Positions 39,721 through 49,874 of a stretch of DNA of 64,000 nt are shown here, one piece after another. The translations under genes and the position numbers were made by a program. The DNA is taken from assembly GCA_045837725.1 (NCBI GenBank), contig JBEWZL010000096.1:1-64000 (forward strand), in the 5' to 3' direction. The stretch's first letter is position 1, and each line of letters begins with the position of its first letter. Under the pieces are notes generated by a model. That model had not been told where the DNA came from. It did no database searches and worked only from the letters and a program-made list of their open reading frames with translations. This DNA comes from Vermamoeba vermiformis (Eukaryota; Tubulinea; Echinamoebida).

Positions 39721-40685
39721 ATGTCAGAATCAACGAGCGTTGTAATCGAGCGTGGTGCGGTGGATCATAGATTCTCGTGGGAGGAATTGGCCAATGCGAT
39801 TGCAAAGGATGTCACTTTGCTGGGCAGACTTGTTCCGGATCTGCAGGTACATTTTACTTTTTAAATTAATCTTTATAAGTACCATTATTAATCAATCGAC
39901 ATATTTACAAAGGTGTTATAGCTGCAGCAAAATCGAGTCTAGATTAAATTTTTGTCATTTTATTAGGTATACAAAGCTCGCATCGCCGAAATAAAATCAG
40001 AATACGCTACTATGGGCGACTACATCTTTTACAAAAAATTCAATATGCCAGTAAGTCCGACTAGTAAAAAATCAATAAAAGTTTTTTGCTGACGCCTCCA
40101 ACTACTCAGCATCAAACAATCTACAACGGAATGATTGCATTATAATCTTAAATACATTACTATTAAGTTTTTTTAGAAAATAATAGGCACGGATAATAAG
40201 AAAGTTGCTGATCTATCAAAGAAGATGGATGCGCAACAGATCCTGTTTGAAAAAAACGACTTTCCGTACGCGTTAGAGGAACATATAGAGCATGTACGTC
40301 ATATTCGCACTAACATTTGCTAAATGTAGAACGCTAAATCGAGTTTCTATCCTGTAGTATCTGCTCTGGAGTCTGACACCCCTTTCTACCGATGACATTG
40401 TAGCAATAGCCAAGAAAAACCTACCGAATCATGAAGTAAGTGTGGTGTTAGCGTAGACCCTATTTAAGCCCGAAACAAAAGTTTGTAAGGTTTCAGCTAA
40501 ATTGTTCATCATGAAGTTGATTAGCCGATGCATTCGTGCTCGCTGATAGACTCATTCATGTTTTATTAATTGCAATACAGTTCCTGTGGTCCATCAATCC
40601 TCCGTCAGTACAAAGCGTCAAAGAAATTTTTCATGCTCACATTTATTCTCGCCCGAAGCAAGGCATTAAAAGGACAGATAGCTGA
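39721..40685 (+). CDS. DUF3605-like protein
   Basis: Small soluble protein from five or six exons: MSESTSVVIERGAVDHRFSW, LGRLVPDLQ then VYKARIAEIKSEY, then KNDFPYALEEHIEH joined to YLLWSLTPLSTDD, then FLWSINPPSVQSVKEIFHAH. The DFPY...EHY-LWS and NP-S-SV/I-EI-HAH motifs are those of the DUF3605 family of fungi, amoebae and other protists, whose conserved histidines suggest a hydrolase- or metal-site role not yet known to me. It ends KQGIKRTDS. The downstream 85 bp duplicate the tail of the preceding membrane-protein gene. A CRE-type palindrome lies just upstream. Confidence 0.72.
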
Positions 40686-40686
40686 G

Positions 40687-40771
40687 CACAAAATCAGAAG
40701 CAAGAGAATACATCTTATTGTCCGATAAACGTGTTTAATAAAGTTTAATACAGCGTTATTAATTAGGCCTT
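40687..40771 (+). repeat. Partial copy of the membrane-protein gene tail
   Basis: These 85 bp match 39441-39527 (last codons, stop and AATAAA of the membrane-protein gene) at about 80% identity by eye. The copy still reads KSEAREYILLSDKRV and stop, against KSEAGEYVLLSDKHV in the source. It overlaps the last codons of the convergent gene that starts at 41552. Confidence 0.8.
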
Positions 40772-41552
40772 GATAATCTTCAAGTCCACGCATTGGTAGA
40801 AAATAGCGTTGGGGTTGTTCTTCACGGCCTCATCAGGATTGTTCGAGACATATCGCACACGCAACACGCAGTGATCGCAAGTTACTTGAGGAACAATTGC
40901 CTTATTAGGAAATATAAGAGATCCGCTTCGATATGTGTTCTATTGGGTGCAATAGACTAATGAAATTCATACCTCAATAGTGAAGTTGGTCTGAGTGATC
41001 ATAGTGTTGGCATTAAAGTCAGGAATAACATTGCCCCATGGAACGAAATCGGAATTGGTCAAGTTGTCGTACTTTTTGAAGGAGAGGGCAGCGTCGAGCC
41101 AGCCTGAGAGGGCATTTAATAATTAGGAATATTACGAATCGTTCTATTTACCAGGTCGTTGAGGGTACCAGTGGTTCAAAGCTTGTTGGAAAAGGATTCG
41201 TTGTTTGGATCTAGAATAGTTTGTTAGCATAATTCGTTGTAATTACAGCTATAAATAATAATAAGTAAGGCCGAATAGATATAACAACAAATTTGTTTTA
41301 TTAAAGATAAAAATTGTGCGATCGTGCAGTTTTAGTAATTATTTTTTCAGCGGCTTACCCAGCAATCCAAGTAACTTTCGGAGATTCGGACGGTTGATTA
41401 CCACATTCACCGTAGGGTCTATAGCAGTGGTGATCTCCCGGCTCGTTAATGCTCAAAGGACCACGTTGAGGCGGATCGAGCAAACAGATGTGCGCAGCAA
41501 TTACTTGCAGTAGCGCTGCAGTAACGATAATTGCAAGTGTTTTGTGTTGCAT
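40763..41552 (-). CDS. Secreted protein with an N-terminal histidine (possible copper His-brace domain)
   Basis: Begins MQHKTLAIIVTAALLQVIAA, a clear signal peptide. The likely cleavage before the next residue exposes HICLLDPPQRG at the mature N-terminus. An N-terminal histidine followed by a PP-RG stretch is the layout of copper His-brace proteins (lytic polysaccharide monooxygenases and their relatives). Later exons give LNHWYPQRPGWLDAAL, TMITQTNFTIE, CDHCVLRVRYVSNNPD and FYQCVDLKIIKA, with a second histidine (LNHW) that could complete the copper site and paired cysteines. The protein is about 190 residues. Copper binding and polysaccharide action are inferred and not shown. An alternative upstream methionine at 41636 would hide the signal peptide, so I chose 41552. 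Introns near 40930-40970, 41110-41150 and 41210-41355. Confidence 0.68.
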
Positions 41553-41720
41553 TATTGGTTTGAGTTTACAAGATATTTTGTTTAAAACAAGACGACTTTC
41601 TTTTCTGGACGATACTGGAATCTTCTTCGGAAACAAAAATGTCCAGCGACAATTCGGAGCCCGATAAGAAACACAAAAAAAATCGCAATATTGTCGATTT
41701 TAGTAAGCAACCCCACAACA

Positions 41721-42798
41721 ATGCAACGCTATTTAATTGCTTCATTAGTTTTGTTCAGCATCCTTGCTGTTGCACTTTGCGATCTGCCAAACGGTTGCTG
41801 CACTCCCAGCCAAGTAAGTCTCTTAAAAATTAAAATTATTAATAAAAATATTGTATACTAATACTAACCCCTCGCTGTAGTGGTCTGCTACCGCAACAGA
41901 GTTTAATAGCAACGGAGTCATCACCCATTCGATCTATTACGATGCTGTAAGTGCTAGATGTATTAATAAGAGCACAATTTTTATGTGCTAAGGGTGCGGC
42001 GATCAATTTGGCGATATTTTTCTGGATCGGATTTGTGAATAAAAAGGTACTTTTGACTAAAATCACTTTAGGATTCAAAATGGGTGCGCTGGGATCGCGT
42101 TGGCAATCTCGAGTCCTCCAAACAACAAGTATTGCAAACTTGGCTTGATTACAACACTGTAAGTAGATCCTCCTGTTAACTACGCGCAATTCACAACTCC
42201 GACCGGTGCTTACCTAATGTTGCTCTATTGCAGTTATACGAGTATATTTACTTCGTAAGTGAAGGCAAGTGCGAGCTATACGGTGGTGATGCCATGAACT
42301 TGTGGTGCTTTGGCCCTGATGCTGTCGGCCAAGACTTCGGTGGATTCGTTCCTTTCCAAGGTAAGATTTCCATTTCAATTACCTAGCAAGACATTACTTA
42401 ACCTTCTCTATTATAGGCGCCAATGCTACTCGCTGGTACAACACTGCCAACGACTTCGTGTGGTTGTCTGACGCCGACACTTGCTTGCCCGTCATGACCA
42501 AGCACGCCGATGACGTTACTGTCTACAACGCTCAACCTGGCATCGCTGTAAGTATTGAATAGATAGCTCCGCACACTGTTAGAACTGTCAGACTAATAAT
42601 TCAAAAGGACAAATCCGTCTTCAACGTCCCTGAGATCTGCAAGCAACACGCAATGCAACTCTACGCCATTCATGGAGCCAACTTGCACGTAAGTTATTCG
42701 AATAACTAATTATAGTCTTTGGTTTTGAGATCAACGATTCTAACGCTTAATTTTAGAGCTTCTTGAAGGCGAATGGTTGTCACGCTGCCAAGCATTAA
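41721..42798 (+). CDS. Ependymin-related-like secreted protein
   Basis: Begins MQRYLIASLVLFSILAVALC, a signal peptide, then DLPNGCCTPSQ. After introns it reads WSATATEFNSNGVITHSIYYDA, then DSKWVRWDRVG, LQTWLDYNTLYEYIYFVSEGKCELYGG, MNLWCFGPDAVG, WLSDADTCLPVM and a C-terminal helix ending CHAAKH. Cysteine spacing, the YDA/RWDRVG motif and the terminal TCLPV stretch resemble ependymin-related proteins, small secreted lipid- or ligand-binding proteins. I join YYDA directly to DSKW by a longer intron (about 41949-42070), because the small open piece in between breaks the family pattern. It is convergent with the adenylyl cyclase (132 bp). A poly-A signal lies about 20 bp after the stop. Confidence 0.68.
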
Positions 42799-42929
42799 AG
42801 CATTGTTCAATACAAATAAAAGAACATAGTAGCATAATAGAGTCTCACGTACTAATCAAAATTATCCTTCGTGTTTCGTTTTTGCTGGATGTAGATCCGG
42901 AGAATACAACAAATTGTCAAATTTTATTA

Positions 42930-45900
42930 TTAATCTAACAATAACTCAGTGTACACCGCGCCTATGATCGAAAAAATATCAACAGCTCGATCATAATGCT
43001 GCAATCGTTCTTGCACGACATTAACATTTTCTTTCATGCTCGCACTCGTTTTGCCGAGTCTGTAGTGTGCCAATGCCTCTTCATATAACATTCCCAACTT
43101 GATAGCTGTTTGCACGGACCGTTCCCATTGTTTAATCGCACGGTCTTGTCGTCCTTGTACTAACTCTTGCAATCCTTGAAGTGAAGAAAGTCGAGGTTCC
43201 ATAAAAGGGAAAATTTCCGCGAACTTAGCCAAGTGCGTGATAGCTTTGTTGATCTTCATCGACATTTTTGAGGGCGATAATCGTCTCGCTGTATCGGCAT
43301 TAGGTCCGCTAGTAGGTCTGTTCTTCTGCATCTCCAGCATGAAAGTCAGGTACACCTCTGCTGGGGAGAAATATCCGGGGAACGTGAAGTACGCCGTCGG
43401 CTCGCATTTGTCCAACAGTGCGACTACGGTGTCAGCTGTGCGCACTGCCATTTCAAAGTCTCGTTTGTACAAGTAGCACAGTGCCATCAAGCCGTGGAAG
43501 TTTATCTCTGAAGCCATGTCTAACCGATAGTCCCGATTGTTGCCTATTAAAGAACACATCGTTAGCACTGGAACAAAGCTAATATAATATTAACATTTCT
43601 ACGTACCAATCAACCCTTCAATCTCCTGCAAGATCGACATTGCTTTGTCGGATTGACCAAGAGCCAAGCGTGTGCGTGCCAGAGTGGTCAAGCCCAACAC
43701 AAACGACTGCGTGTCACCACGCTTTCTCGCACTCTCGACTGCATCGTCCATCAACTCCAAGCAGGAGTAGATCTTGCCTTGCAAGAACAAACAAGTGGAC
43801 TGGAAGTACGTGCACTCCTCGACAAGTCTGCAGTCTCCGAGGTTGTTGCCGAGTTCGATGGCTTGTTTGAATGCATCGATGGCTTTGTCCCAATTGCAGA
43901 CACCGCTGTAGTACATGCCAGTCATTTGCAGGACGTTGGCAAGCGGGGCGGAGTCGGTCGAAGAGTACTGCTTTGAGAAGAACATGCCCATGTCGATAAA
44001 GTTCTCCGCCAGCTGATTCTTCTTGTGAATACTCAGCGTTAATATACAGTTGCCATAGGCTTCGCAGAGTGCTTTAGAAATGCCAATCTCTTCGGCTTGT
44101 TTCAACGCCATCAAGTTGCAGTATGTAATGACGTTCTTGTTGCACGCGTAGTAGTTGACTTTGCCCATACCAAGCAAGATCAAAATGTATTCTTTCACTT
44201 CTTCTGACACTTGAACTAACGTGCGGATTCTCTTCGAGCTCTTCTTTTTATCTTTGACATCTAAAAACGAGCGTTAGAGAAATCTCACGAGGATTGGCGT
44301 GACACGTACTTTCAGGGGCATTCAAGTCACCCTTGGACGAGACACTTTTGATGGACTTTGGATCGATGTGAGGCGTGGTAACTGACTTGAGCTTCGACAA
44401 AAGTTGTTGCGCTGTCGTTGTTTTCAACGGTTTGTTCATCAAGTTGAGGGCTGTTTCCAAGTGTTCTGACGCTTTGTCCATCAAACCTTGGTTATAAAAC
44501 GCTTGACCCAGCTGTCTCTGCCATCGGATCAAGGTCCAGACTTCGGGGTCATCTTGATTTTTGTTCTCTTCGCCAATAACTTTAGCTTTGCTAGGTCGTG
44601 ATGAAACAGCTGAATCGGTTGTTTGAGTCGCAGGCTTCGCCTTATTTCTAAGAAAGTATCATTAGAATCGGTTTGTTACTCAGCGAGCGAATGTATGGTA
44701 CGTACTTTAGTTCAATGGCTTCGTTCAAGAAGTTCACCGCTTCACGATTGGCAAAGCTGTCCAGCGCGTGCTCACCAGCCTTTGCTAACCAAACAACGGC
44801 CAGGTCCCACCGTTCAGCTTGCTTGTAATGATGGGCCAACAAACTGTACGACGGCGTTTGATCTTGCTTCGAGTTGACGTACCATTCAGCAACTTTTTCG
44901 TGCACTTGTCGTCGTTGAGCATACAACATTTGTGCGTAAATAACTTCTTGCATCATAATCTGCTTGAATAGGTACGTCAAAGGCTTTTCGGAACGCAGCG
45001 AGATGAAGTCAAGCGAGTCGAGTTGTTCCAGATCTGCTTTGATGCTTTGAACGTCTGCCTTTGTGGTGTATGCAGGCATGATATCTTTCAGCAAATCGAA
45101 GGGGAAGGCACGGCCAATGACCGCCGCGACCTTCAAGATCATTTGTTGACTTTGTGGCAGCCTGTCGACCTTGCTAGTGATCAAGGCGCGCAAGTTACTT
45201 GGGAACACCGTGGAATCGCTGCGAACGAGTTTTCGGTTCATGATAATCTCGCCCTGCGGAGATACTTCGAATCGACCAGAGGCTCTGAGGGCATCGATCA
45301 ACTCGATTGAAAGTAACGGCTCACCGCCACCACGTTCAATAACTTGTTGCGCAATGTCTACGGGCAGTGTCTTGCACCCGAGCCTGAAAGCAGCAATGGC
45401 TTTGATCGACTCAGCATCGAGGTTCTTGAGCGTGATCTTCTTGGCTGTAGGCAGCTTGCCAATCTTTTCGAAGTCCAGTGGAGGTTCAGTCTCGAACGGT
45501 CGATAGGCCACCAAAAACAATGAGCCCTTCAGTGTTTGTGCGGCAGCTAGAGTCAACGACCAGCTCTGTGAGTCCAACCATTGAGCGTTCTCCAAAGTGA
45601 ACATGGTGAAGTCGCTCGCTTGCAGTAATCGCAGCAACAAAACTTGCAAGTTCTCGGCCTTGACTTGACCAGACATTTGCTCGGTCTTTTCGTTTTCAGG
45701 CAGATCCCAGCCAAGCACGGGGTTCAACAACGGAGCCAATTCATTCACGTCTGAAATTCCGAGTTCGTCGAGGGTCTTGTTGACGTGCTCGGCCTTCTCT
45801 TGCGGTGTCAACAAGAACATATCTTCGGCGTTCAAAATCACCGTAAAAATTTCGTGCCAAGCGTAGTAAGGCGTGCTGGCTTCGATAGCGAGACCAGATC

Positions 45901-48900
45901 CGACGACAGACTTGATTTTCTTGTCGTTTGCTGTGTTCAAGAATTCTTGGAGCAGTCTTGTCTTGCCAATACCAGCTTGACCTTCGATTAAAATGACGTG
46001 CGGATCTTCGATATTATCTTCGTTATCTTCCTCCTTCGAGTTTTCCTTCTCGCGCTCGACACGAACCAGCCATTCGATCTCTTTGTTCAATTGTTTGAGC
46101 TCTTCAACACGACCAAAGATGGGCATATTTGATCGGTCCAGTCGACCCATGTTCGATAAAGACCGGCCAGATCGAGGTGTGATTCCCTTTCGCTTAGTGA
46201 ATCTTAAACTGCCGCGCAAAGTTGTCGTGCGGCCGCTAATGCTGCGCTTTTCAGCCTCTTTGACCGGCGAGTAGATCTCGATTGGCATGTTCTTGCCCTT
46301 CACCATGATCGGTGCCAAGGTGTTGAATCGCAATTGGCTCTTGCTGGCAGTGAAGGTTGGATTGTCGACCAAGACCTTTCCGTCAGCCTTGGCCATGAGT
46401 CGAGCGGACAAGTTGACGATATCTCCGACCATGGCATATTCACGACGTTCTTCACTACCCACTGCACCACAGAAGGCCTTGCCCGTTGTAACACCGATCG
46501 AGGACTTGATCTCGATTTGTTGCAGCTTCTTTTGAATCAAAAGTGCTGTTTTGACAGCACGTGACGGGTCATCTTCGTGACTGAGAGGTGGCAAACCAAA
46601 AGCAGCAATAAAGACTGAGCCCTTGTCGTCAACAATGAACTAGCCACCAAGATTAGTATATTACTATATTTGGAAATATTGATGAACATACCTGTCTGAC
46701 GGTGCCTTCATAGTGATACACAGCAGATTGCATCGCTTTCATGGCCTCTTGAATCTTCGGAATAGCCTCCGTTGAGAAGGTCAAACCAATGTTAACAAAA
46801 ATGACTGAAATGCTGCGCAACTCGGCCAAGAAATGTTCCGGTGAGCCAGAGCTCAAGTGACCGAGCACGGCGGGCTGCACGTACGGCGAGATCATGTTCT
46901 TTGTTTGTTCTGCGTGCGGCAATGGCAGTGTGGGTGGCAGTTCGACGGGATTGGTAACTTTTTCCAATCTGAAGCACGTGCTGTCATCTAACTTCGACAA
47001 CATTTTCTTCTTTGGCGGACCTTTCCTGTCTTTAGGCTGGTCCTTGGCGTCCACTGAGACTTGAATGCTGTCAAAGATGGCCTTGGCTGCTTGTTGTGAT
47101 ATGTACACTTCGCCAGGCTGTGCAGTGTGCTCGCACTCAGCTACTTGTTCGAGCGGATCTCCAGCGATGAAGAACTCGGTGTGATCAGGAACACCCACGT
47201 GGATGCCTGAGACCATGCCCGCACCAATACCCACGTGTAATGTCAACGTGCACTCGTCGGCTTTGAACTCGTGCAAATGTTCTTGCATTGCCAAAGAGCA
47301 CTGTGTGGCCAACATAATCGCATAACGCAAGTTTTGTTCTAATTCATATCGTTAGTATTATAGTAACAGTAAAATAAGTAACGAAGCACGTACCATTGTT
47401 AGTGGGCCAAATGGCCAATAAAGCGTCACCGGCAAACTTGACAATGTCACCGCCGTGGTTGTGAATCAAGTTGATCATTTGTCCAAAATATTCGTTCAAA
47501 TAAGCTGTCAGTTGTTCCACTCCTCGCGATCCTAATTTGGCAAGTTTTTCAGCCAATGGTGTGAAGCCCGAAATATCAGCAAACAACACGCAAGCGTGGT
47601 ATTGCTCGTTCTCTGGCGGCTCTAACGCGACGTGTTTTCGAATGAACCTTCGAAGCACGAGCTTGGGGACGTAAGAAGACAGTGCTTGAATTAACATGGT
47701 CTGTTGCAGATCTGGTCTTTTGTCGCTCATATTCGGATCTTGTTGGTCAACCCAGAACGCAGAATAGTAAAAGGCTTGATCGGGCTTGGGAGACAATGAA
47801 TTCGCTGCTTCGTCTTCTTCGATTTTCTTCAAGTTGTTCAAGTTCAGCTTCATCGCGTGTTCGCCAGATCCACGTTGAATTTTTTTGTAATCGCGAATTT
47901 CGTCTTCGGCGAAACGGAATAATTGTCCGTCATCGTCAAAATTGTGACTTAAAGTCACGTGACTGATAAAACCTTCTTTTTCAAGCTCGCGGCCGAGAGC
48001 AATAGCTTCAGACTTTGTATTTTTAAGATTCTCCTCGATCCACTTAACGAGTTCAGAAGCTTTAAATGAATGCGTTAATATACCTCTACGCTATAATAAT
48101 AACCGTTATACTAATGCTTACCGACAAAACATTTGTTAAACAAACGCAATTTGACTCTTCTATTTTTAATTGAAACACCGCTCGTTTTGTGTCTCATTCT
48201 TGCCACTATATCGGACAAGCGCTTTCGTTGCTGTAAATAATGATTAATAACTATAATACTGCTATTACTTAATCTCGCCGTACATCTGAGCGCCGAGGTG
48301 ATGGCGTGACTTCGCTGCTATCGAGCAAAATGCCTGCACGCGTTAACGAGCCTAATGTATCGAGCGACAGCAACGTAGGAATCGTTGGATTGCTGCCTGA
48401 GACCTTTAGCGCGGGCAATATCGTCTCTGGACTGCCGTCTGTTTAAAAATTATTAGCGTTGCGTAAAAGACCTGGAAAAATGAAAAGTATCGCTAGAAAG
48501 ATTTTTATCGTAATAAAGTAGTTTCCACCGTAAATGCCCGTATTTACAAAATAATTTCAGTGTAAATTAATTTAATTAAACTATAATGTCCATAAAAGGG
48601 CAAAAAGCGAATTTGGCTGGTGTCGATTACTATTCTATTATTTTGGTCATATTTATTTTTTCGTGCGTGCAAAATTACTGTATTTATTCGAGCGAGGCAA
48701 ATTTGAGCTTATTCTTTTTATCGAAAGCGATCTGATAAAAGATTTTCCATTTCAAAAATAGTATCAATTTTAAATCAAGCGCCTTCTAGCAGTCTTAATA
48801 TGCATTTGCGCAATGTACGTATGCATGCCATATTATCATCTTAAAATAACTCGAGTAACTTACCTCGTTTTGCGTTGAAACTGAATTCGGTCAATCCGAT

Positions 48901-49521
48901 CTCCCCGAGTGTTTTGGTGATATCAATCTCGTTACCAGCCATATCTTTTGGTACATATTTGTCAAGGTTAAGATCTTCTCGTAATTCACACAATTTCTCC
49001 AACACATCTTTGACTGTTCGCTCGGGTCTGATGAGCGTGCTATGCACTTGCCCTTTAGGCAAATAAATCTTCAATATTCGGCCGCTATTAACGCCGTCTT
49101 CTTTGCCTGACATTGAAGCGTGTTCGTTAGAGGACCAGGAGCAACGAAGAAAAAAAAATAACGATCACCCTTCAAGTCATCATTTTGAAGAGAATTTAAC
49201 TAAAAAAATTTAGAATATATTTAAGATAGTATTATATATGCGAATTGCGCCATTAAAATTATAGTTTATAGATGTGAAAAAGCGTTAGTACTCACTGGCT
49301 TCCTTATGGTCCCCAGACTTGGAACTGAACGAAGGTCTTCGTTTCGATCTACTACTGTTATCACTTAATCTCTTTAATTGCTTCGGAGACGTTTTGGCTG
49401 AGAGATGAGTAAGATTTAGGTTGAGATTTCCAGACCCCGGAGGAGTACCCGGCGGGTCTGATGATCGCTTTGATGATAAATTATTCGTGCTATGAACCTT
49501 CTTTATAACTGGTGAAGACAT
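42930..49521 (-). CDS. Soluble-type adenylyl cyclase with Ras-binding-like and DEP domains
   Basis: About 1850 residues. Residues 1-75 are basic and serine-rich. About 80-158 form a ubiquitin-fold, Ras-binding-like domain (RILKIYLPKGQVHSTLIR, TVKDVLEKLCELREDLNLDKY). About 245-325 is a DEP domain (LTHSFKASELVKWIEENL, AIALGRELEKEGFISHV, HNFDDDGQLFRFAED). Cyclase domain 1 (about 425-600) has VLFADISGFTPLAEK and GGDIVKFAGDALLAIW, supplying the two metal-binding aspartates. Cyclase domain 2 has SSIGVTTGKAFCGAVGS and YAMVGDIVNLSARLM. A P-loop NTPase follows (LIEGQAGIGKTRLLQEF, about 890), then long helical/TPR-like repeats to the stop. The core order matches mammalian soluble cyclase ADCY10. Exon joins are in phase: KEA-S-KED at 49292 and KR-D-GSP across a 425 nt intron (48439-48863). 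If that intron is wrong, the Ras-binding part would be a separate gene. RasGEF lies just upstream. Confidence 0.85.
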
Positions 49522-49874
49522 TGCTACTCTTTCTTTTGAAGTTGAAATTTACAGATTCGACAATATATAATACAAGGAGGCGATAATACTAATATAACAT
49601 CGCCAAGTATATGGTATTGTACACACGCTAATGATAAAAAGTAGCGGAGCTTCGGGCAGATTTTTCTTCGGTGGAACAAGGTTTTTTCGCGTGCGCTAAA
49701 TTTTTAGTTGTTAATTAACCGTACATAACGTGGCATCGCATGAATTGAGCTTTTAACGGCGAATTTATAGCCTCTTTGCCTGAGCTTTTCCCATCATAAT
49801 CAGATCTCACACTAACGCATTTCAGTTTACTATGTACAAATTTGATACAAATATTTACAAGAGCAAATGAGTAA
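49522..49874. promoter_or_regulatory. Interval between RasGEF tail and cyclase start
   Basis: About 350 bp holding the RasGEF 3' UTR and the cyclase promoter on the same strand. No open frame or named motif stands out. Confidence 0.4.

Noticed and set aside
41950-42068. Small coding piece (NLAIFFWIGFVNKK) inside the ependymin-like gene
   Set aside because: It interrupts the YYDA-to-RWDRVG family stretch; a single longer intron restores the pattern.
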